Below are positions 59,263 to 64,000 of a stretch of 64,000 bases of DNA, in pieces. Location of the stretch: the NCBI RefSeq assembly GCF_963678845.1, contig NZ_OY787464.1, positions 1,240,001 through 1,304,000 of the forward strand, in the 5' to 3' direction. Source of the stretch: an uncultured Bacteroides sp. GTDB taxonomy: Bacteria; Bacteroidota; Bacteroidia; Bacteroidales; Bacteroidaceae. The translations under genes and the position numbers were made by a program. A model generated the notes under the pieces. It saw nothing but the letters and a program-made list of their open reading frames with translations. It was not told the DNA's origin and did not search any database. How positions within the stretch are numbered: the first letter of the stretch is position 1; every line of letters begins with the position of its first letter.

Positions 59263-60798
59263 TTACTTTACGCCATGCATCAGTTTCAGCAATCTATTGG
59301 ATAACAAAAACAAGATCACAGCTGAAATTCCAGACATTACAACGAAAACCATAAAGAAATCATATAGAGAAACAATCTGGAATCCCAGGATTACTTTAGA
59401 TTTGCCTGCTTCCGGATATAAACCGCTAAGTATACCTGCAAACTTATTTGCCGCTGCATTTGAAAGATACCAGATACCCATCATTAAAGATGCAAAACGA
59501 ACCGGAGTTAATCTGTTAACCATTGACAGACCAATAGGAGACAATGCCATTTCACCCATTGTGTGGATAAAATAAAGCCCGGTAAGCCAAAGCATGCTAA
59601 CCTTAACACCAGGCTGAAGATCTTTTACTCCAAAAGCAATAAATAAATATCCTAAAGATAAAAGAAACAAACCTATAGCCTGCTTTGAAGGTGAAGAAGG
59701 TTCCATCTTTCTCTTATTCAGGAATGACCAGATTGTAGGCATAACAAAAGCCAAAGCTACAACAAAAAGAGGATTAAACGCCTGGAAATAAGAAGCTGGC
59801 ATTGTCCATCCTAAAATTGAACGATTAGTCTGTTCATCTGCAAAAAGAGTAAGTGAAGCACCGGCTTGTTCATATGCTGCCCAGAAAAAGATCACGAAAA
59901 AGGCAATCAGATAAATAACAATGATTCGTTCTCTTTCTATTTTTGTAAGTGAGCTATCGAAAAGTATGTATGCCGGAATACCTATACATGCAGCAAATAT
60001 ACCTGCACTAATATATTCAGCATCGAAAACCCATTTAAATATTGCAAAAAGAACGATAGTGACTCCTGCAAAGAAAAGAGCTTTTTTGGTTGCTTCTTCT
60101 TTAGAGATTGTGGGTTGTTCTTCTTTTGCTGTATCTTTATGCTGAAGTGCATCGGGTAGAACACCAATCTGTTCTCCTGTAGGTGATACAAGGTATTTGT
60201 TTTTTTGAGTTTCAAATACTACAATAGTAAACAACACTCCAATAGCTGCTGCCAGGAATCCCCATTTAAAATCTTCCGGAGTACCTGTATCACCAAAATA
60301 TCCACATACAAGCGGAGCAATAAATGCACCTACATTTATACCCATATAGAAGATTGTATATGCAGTATCAAGACGACTATCATTGGGTTCGTATAATTGA
60401 CCTACAAGAGTAGTTATTGTAGGCTTGAAGAATCCATTTCCAAAAATAAGAAGTCCCAGACCACCATACATCAGCCAATGAGACATCTCTACCGAATTTA
60501 GGAATGATGCACTAAGGAACAAAAGGAATTGTCCAAGTCCCATCATTATTGCTCCCCAAAATACAGAACGCCTGATTCCCCAATATTTATCAGCCACATA
60601 ACCACCAATCAGAGGGGTTAAGTACACCAAACCTGTGTAACTTCCATAAATGGAGGAAGCCAGCGCTTTATCCATCAATAGGGCTTTAGTTAAAAACAGG
60701 ATGAAGATAGCACGCATGCCGTAGTAACTGAAACGCTCTGCAGTACCGGTGGCAAAGATGAGGTAGAGGCCTTTGGGATGTCCTTTTGAATGACTCAT
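59263..60798 (-). CDS. POT/PTR-family peptide:proton symporter
   Basis: A 511-residue inner-membrane transporter for di- and tripeptides. POT motifs are clear: the ERFSYYGMRAIFILFLTKAL start of helix 1, TPLIGGYVADKYWGIRRSVF between helices 2 and 3, and NVGAFIAPLVCGYFGD. About 12-14 membrane helices are visible. The ExxERFxYYG proton-coupling motif is intact (TAERFSYYG). It is monocistronic, divergent from nnr, with a convergent boundary at neither side. Substrate range within peptides cannot be told. Confidence 0.95.
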   Translation of the reverse strand: MSHSKGHPKGLYLIFATGTAERFSYYGMRAIFILFLTKALLMDKALASSIYGSYTGLVYLTPLIGGYVADKYWGIRRSVFWGAIMMGLGQFLLFLSASFLNSVEMSHWLMYGGLGLLIFGNGFFKPTITTLVGQLYEPNDSRLDTAYTIFYMGINVGAFIAPLVCGYFGDTGTPEDFKWGFLAAAIGVLFTIVVFETQKNKYLVSPTGEQIGVLPDALQHKDTAKEEQPTISKEEATKKALFFAGVTIVLFAIFKWVFDAEYISAGIFAACIGIPAYILFDSSLTKIERERIIVIYLIAFFVIFFWAAYEQAGASLTLFADEQTNRSILGWTMPASYFQAFNPLFVVALAFVMPTIWSFLNKRKMEPSSPSKQAIGLFLLSLGYLFIAFGVKDLQPGVKVSMLWLTGLYFIHTMGEMALSPIGLSMVNRLTPVRFASLMMGIWYLSNAAANKFAGILSGLYPEAGKSKVILGFQIVSLYDFFMVFVVMSGISAVILFLLSNRLLKLMHGVK

Positions 60799-60835
60799 AA
60801 GATGTTATATTATTCTTTATTTTTATTAATTGGTA

Positions 60836-60870
60836 CAAAAATAGTGTTTTTGCACTAGTTTAAAGTCAAA
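60836..60870 (-). promoter_or_regulatory. Predicted promoter of the peptide transporter gene
   Basis: The minus strand reads TATTTTTG at 60843-60836 with TTTG at 60870-60867, 23 bases upstream. It is back to back with the nnr promoter. Confidence 0.5.
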
Positions 60871-60897
60871 CAATAGACTTTTTTGTAGTCTTTTTAG

Positions 60898-60905
60898 TAC
60901 TTTTG
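60898..60905 (+). promoter_or_regulatory. Predicted -7 box of nnr
   Basis: TACTTTTG followed by CG matches TAnnTTTG and lies 22 bases before the nnr ATG. Confidence 0.6.
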
Positions 60906-60927
60906 CGCCATAATAAAACAAATAACG

Positions 60928-62451
60928 ATGAAAATATTTCCAAGCATACAGATTAAACAGCTAGATGCTTACACTATAGAACATGAGCCAATCTCTTCTA
61001 TTGACTTAATGGAGCGTGCAGCAACTGTTTTAACAACTGCTATTATGAAATACTGGAGCAATGAGACTCCGGTTATTGTATTTGCCGGTCCGGGTAATAA
61101 TGGTGGCGACGCATTGGCTATTTCTCGCCTTTTGGCAGATCACGGATACCAGGTGAAGGCTTTTTTGTTCAACACTGGTGAAAACATATCAGAAGATTGT
61201 GCTACAAACAAAGAACGTTTGGAGCAAGATGACAAAGTCAGTTTCACAGAAGTTACCAGTAAATTTGAACCACCTGTACTAGGAAAAGATTGCCTGGTTA
61301 TCGACGGTCTTTTTGGTTCAGGATTAAAGAAACCGCTATCGGGTGGCTTTGCTGCAGTAGTAAAATACATCAACGCATCATCAGCAATGGTAGTATCTAT
61401 CGATCTTCCTTCCGGATTGATGTGCGAAGATAATACTTACAATATTAAGAACCATATTATTCGCTCAGATAAAACGCTGTCTATTCAACTTCCTAAGCTC
61501 TCTTTTTTCTTTGCCGAAAATGCAGATTTTTTAGGCGAATGGGAACTACTTGACATCAACCTAAGCCAAAAAGGAATTGAAGATACTTTTACAACATGGT
61601 ATCTCACCGAAGAGGTAGACATCAAGAAGTTGATAAAGCCACGCAAGCGTTTTTCCCACAAAGGTAACTTTGGAAATGCCTTGCTTATTGCCGGAGCTTA
61701 TGGTATGGCAGGAGCTTCGGTTCTGGCAGCCAAAGCTTGTCTAAAAACCGGAGTTGGAATCTTAAACGTCCATGTACCTTTAAAGAACAATGACATTCTT
61801 CAAACAACGGTTCCAGAGGCAATAATTCAGCACGATGTGCACGAAAACTGCTTTGCTAGTCCGGTGTATCCTGACAATTACTCGGCAGTAGCTATCGGAC
61901 CAGGATTAGGAAAATCGGAAGAAACTGCCATAGCACTGATTGAACAAATAAAACTTTGTCAGGAACCAATGGTTATTGATGCCGATGCACTGAATATTCT
62001 TTCAGAACACAGACAAAGCATGGTTTCTATACCAAGAGGTTCCATCCTGACTCCTCATCCTAAAGAGCTGGAACGCTTAGTGGGTAAATGCGAAAGTAGC
62101 TATGAGAGACTGGCTAAGGCTCGTGATCTGGCTACAAACTATAAAATATACATTGTACTGAAAGGAGCTTACTCCGTAGTAATCACTCCCGACGGCAATT
62201 GCTTCTTTAACCCTACAGGTAATCCGGGAATGGCTACTGCCGGTAGCGGTGATGTGCTTACAGGTGTTTTGCTTTCTTTACTATCACAAGGTTACACTCC
62301 GGAGGATAGCTGCAAATTGGGAGTTTACCTGCACGGTTTGGCAGGCGATCTTGCAAAAGAGAAACTGGGTGAAATAGGAATGACAGCAGGAGATATTGTT
62401 GAGAACCTTCCATTTGCACTAATCAAATTGACACAAGGAACAGAGAAGTAA
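60928..62451 (+). CDS. nnr: Bifunctional NAD(P)H-hydrate epimerase/dehydratase
   Basis: A 507-residue repair enzyme for hydrated NADH and NADPH. The N-terminal YjeF_N epimerase domain (to about residue 215) has FAGPGNNGGDALAISRLLAD and VVSIDLPSGLMCED. The C-terminal ribokinase-like ADP/ATP-dependent dehydratase domain has KGNFGNALLIAGAYGMAGAS, GPGLGKSEET, TPHPKELERL and NPGMATAGSGDVLTGVLLSL. Both domains are complete. It stands alone between the divergent transporter gene and the DUF4831 gene. Confidence 0.97.
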   Translation: MKIFPSIQIKQLDAYTIEHEPISSIDLMERAATVLTTAIMKYWSNETPVIVFAGPGNNGGDALAISRLLADHGYQVKAFLFNTGENISEDCATNKERLEQDDKVSFTEVTSKFEPPVLGKDCLVIDGLFGSGLKKPLSGGFAAVVKYINASSAMVVSIDLPSGLMCEDNTYNIKNHIIRSDKTLSIQLPKLSFFFAENADFLGEWELLDINLSQKGIEDTFTTWYLTEEVDIKKLIKPRKRFSHKGNFGNALLIAGAYGMAGASVLAAKACLKTGVGILNVHVPLKNNDILQTTVPEAIIQHDVHENCFASPVYPDNYSAVAIGPGLGKSEETAIALIEQIKLCQEPMVIDADALNILSEHRQSMVSIPRGSILTPHPKELERLVGKCESSYERLAKARDLATNYKIYIVLKGAYSVVITPDGNCFFNPTGNPGMATAGSGDVLTGVLLSLLSQGYTPEDSCKLGVYLHGLAGDLAKEKLGEIGMTAGDIVENLPFALIKLTQGTEK

Positions 62452-62484
62452 CACAAATTAATATGTTCTTAGAGAATTTTTCTC

Positions 62485-62492
62485 TACATTTG
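62485..62492 (+). promoter_or_regulatory. Predicted -7 box of the DUF4831 gene
   Basis: TACATTTG followed by TG matches TAnnTTTG, 40 bases before the ATG at 62533. It lies in the 81-base gap after nnr, so the gene may have its own promoter. Confidence 0.5.
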
Positions 62493-62532
62493 TGTTTTAT
62501 AATACAGGGAAAGTAAAAACAGATATTGTAAT

Positions 62533-63597
62533 ATGAAAAAATCAATAGCATTATTAAGTCTTCTTCTTTCGTTAAATACATTTGGACAAACAGATGTATC
62601 ACTCTACGGAGGAAAAAATCAGGAGTATGGCGTTACATACGCACTCCCTAAAAGTGTAATTGAAATAGAAGTAGAAACCGTAAAATCCACTTATATACCT
62701 GGCGAATTTTGCAAATATGCCGATCGCTATCTTAGATTGACAAACATTTCTGATATGAAAGAAGAACATTGGGAGCTAACCAGTGTTAAGGCTAAAAGCA
62801 TCGGTATCTCTGATCCGGCTAAAACTTATTTCGTAAAGTTGAAAGATAAGACTCTGGCTCCGCTTATGGAACTAACCGAGGATGGGATTATTAAATCAAT
62901 CAATCTTCCTCTTTCTCCTAAAACAGTTCCTGTTGCAGTAGTGCCGGTTGCAAAGAAAGTAAAGCCAAATCCGCGTGATTTCATGACAGAAGAAATTCTT
63001 ATGGCTGGATCGAGTGCAAAGATGGCGGAACTTGTGGCTAAGGAAATCTATAAAGTAAGAGAAAGCAAAAGCTCTCTATTGAGAGGGGAAGTTGAAAATA
63101 TGCCCAAAGATGGTGCATCTTTAAAACTGGTACTCGAAAAACTGGATGAGCAGGAACAAGCCATGACAGAGTTATTCTCTGGAACAGTAGAAAAAGAAAC
63201 TAAGACTTATAAGTTTACCATTGCTCCTACTCAGGATATAACCAAAGCAGTAGCTTTCCGCTTCTCTAAAAAACTGGGAGTTCTTGGAGCAAATGATCTT
63301 GGTGGGACACCGGTATATTACACGCTGACCAATTTAAAAACAGTTCCGGAACCACTTCCTGTAACCGGCAAACCGAAAAAGATTGAAGGCATTGTTTATA
63401 ACTTACCTGGGAAAGCTCATTTTTCTGTATTCAACTCACAAGACACCTTGTTTGAAGATGATTTCATGATCACTCAATTTGGTAATACAGATACACTGAC
63501 TGAGAGTCTTTTCGAGAAGAAATCTGTGGTTAAGGTTACGTTTAATCCTGCAACTGGAGCGGTTGTTAAAGTAGACAGAGAGACTATTGGTAAATAG
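62533..63597 (+). CDS. DUF4831 family secreted protein
   Basis: A 354-residue exported protein with signal peptide MKKSIALLSLLLSLNTFGQ. The mature start (YGVTYALPKSVIEIEVETVK, PGEFCKYADRYL) and FMTEEILMAGSSAKMAELVA are characteristic of DUF4831, found across Bacteroidales, with no known function. No lipobox. It follows nnr by 81 bases and is closed by a strong terminator. Confidence 0.9.
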   Translation: MKKSIALLSLLLSLNTFGQTDVSLYGGKNQEYGVTYALPKSVIEIEVETVKSTYIPGEFCKYADRYLRLTNISDMKEEHWELTSVKAKSIGISDPAKTYFVKLKDKTLAPLMELTEDGIIKSINLPLSPKTVPVAVVPVAKKVKPNPRDFMTEEILMAGSSAKMAELVAKEIYKVRESKSSLLRGEVENMPKDGASLKLVLEKLDEQEQAMTELFSGTVEKETKTYKFTIAPTQDITKAVAFRFSKKLGVLGANDLGGTPVYYTLTNLKTVPEPLPVTGKPKKIEGIVYNLPGKAHFSVFNSQDTLFEDDFMITQFGNTDTLTESLFEKKSVVKVTFNPATGAVVKVDRETIGK

Positions 63598-64000
63598 TCT
63601 TTTAGCCCGCCTCCAAAGTTTTTAAGGCGGGCTTTTATTATTTACATATCAAAACAATTCTTCATAAATTTCGTTATAGCTATTTAATCTCAAAATTTCA
63701 AATCCTATTGATTCAAGAAAAATATACTTCCATTTATTTTGAGGTTCTTTATACTCAGCTTCTGTGACTAAAACTTATCTTACACAATATTGATACTAAC
63801 ACATTTTTCTTAAGGAAGGTATATTAAGATAGAAGAATGTATCTATTATATGTTCATAAACGCCACATTATTTAAAACATTACAACAAATATAATTAGTT
63901 TTATTAATCCACAATTACATAACCGAGAATATTTTATACAAAAAAACAATATTAGCTATATTATTGAATATGCATAATGAAACTAATGAAGAAGAAATAC
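63598..64000. other. Right-edge region: terminator, gene fragment, possible gene start
   Basis: After the terminator the minus strand holds an open fragment (63649-63774) of about 41 codons ending LNSYNEIYEELF-stop, including NKWKYIFLESIGFEILRLNS. It looks like the C-terminus of a lost protein; I cannot name it. The rest is AT-rich with no supported feature. At 63977 an ATG opens MKLMKKKY to the window edge, possibly the start of an exported protein, but eight codons are too few to claim a gene. Confidence 0.4.
63604..63637 (+). terminator. Terminator of the DUF4831 gene
   Basis: AGCCCGCCT (63604-63612) pairs perfectly with AGGCGGGCT (63625-63633), followed by TTTT. It starts 6 bases after the stop codon. 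Confidence 0.9.

Overview
The window looks like chromosomal DNA from a Bacteroides-type member of the Bacteroidales. It is AT-rich, has two SusC/SusD pairs, a one-protein hybrid two-component regulator with an AraC output domain, many secreted glycoside hydrolases, and promoters of the Bacteroides type (TAnnTTTG at -7, TTG or TTTG near -33) rather than strong Shine-Dalgarno sites. I cannot name a species from sequence alone.

Layout. 1-1826: the N-terminal two thirds of a membrane sensor kinase on the minus strand, cut by the window edge. 2361-5618: a tricorn-like periplasmic S41 protease. 5897-25972: a glucuronoxylan utilisation locus. It runs on the minus strand from SusC and SusD through a GH115 alpha-glucuronidase, a deleted sialate O-acetylesterase, a GH3 xylosidase, a GH67 alpha-glucuronidase, mannonate dehydratase and an SDR mannonate oxidoreductase. 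The divergent hybrid two-component system (HTCS) regulator is at 21833-25972, and its probable operator, three half-sites at exact 21-bp spacing, lies between it and SusC. The genes fit release of (4-O-methyl)glucuronic acid, xylose release, and funnelling of the uronate. No endoxylanase and no intact surface glycan-binding protein is present, and two gene remnants sit in the operon.

25973-28470: a mobile and repeat-rich interval holding an IS110-family element flanked by two related REP-like palindromes, plus a 22-bp-period palindrome array. 28471-40007: a second locus on the plus strand (TPR/DUF6377 regulator, SusC, SusD, GH30 glucanase, glycan-binding lipoprotein, GH3 glucosidase). Its order matches the fungal beta-1,6-glucan locus described in B. 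thetaiotaomicron. 40387-43275: type I pullulanase, ruvC and a DUF4286 gene. Then come tRNA-Ala(GGC), a BspA-like leucine-rich repeat protein, a decayed transposase, a glutathione peroxidase, a small secreted protein, and a GH2 beta-galactosidase.

51025-63597: mostly housekeeping. It holds a long-form membrane pyrophosphatase, a SIMPL protein, a small membrane protein, the operon hpt-adk-obg-pgeF-B3/B4 protein, a POT peptide transporter, the nnr NAD(P)HX repair enzyme and a DUF4831 protein.

The least expected signal is a set of short repeat arrays with periods of 21 or 22 bp, about two helical turns. One type (21 bp, ATTSRCCAAT-like core) lies in two intergenic regions and also in frame inside the GH115 gene, where it encodes a heptad repeat. 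The other (22 bp, TGTACA core) lies in two intergenic regions, and each array ends in a perfect 18-bp palindrome.
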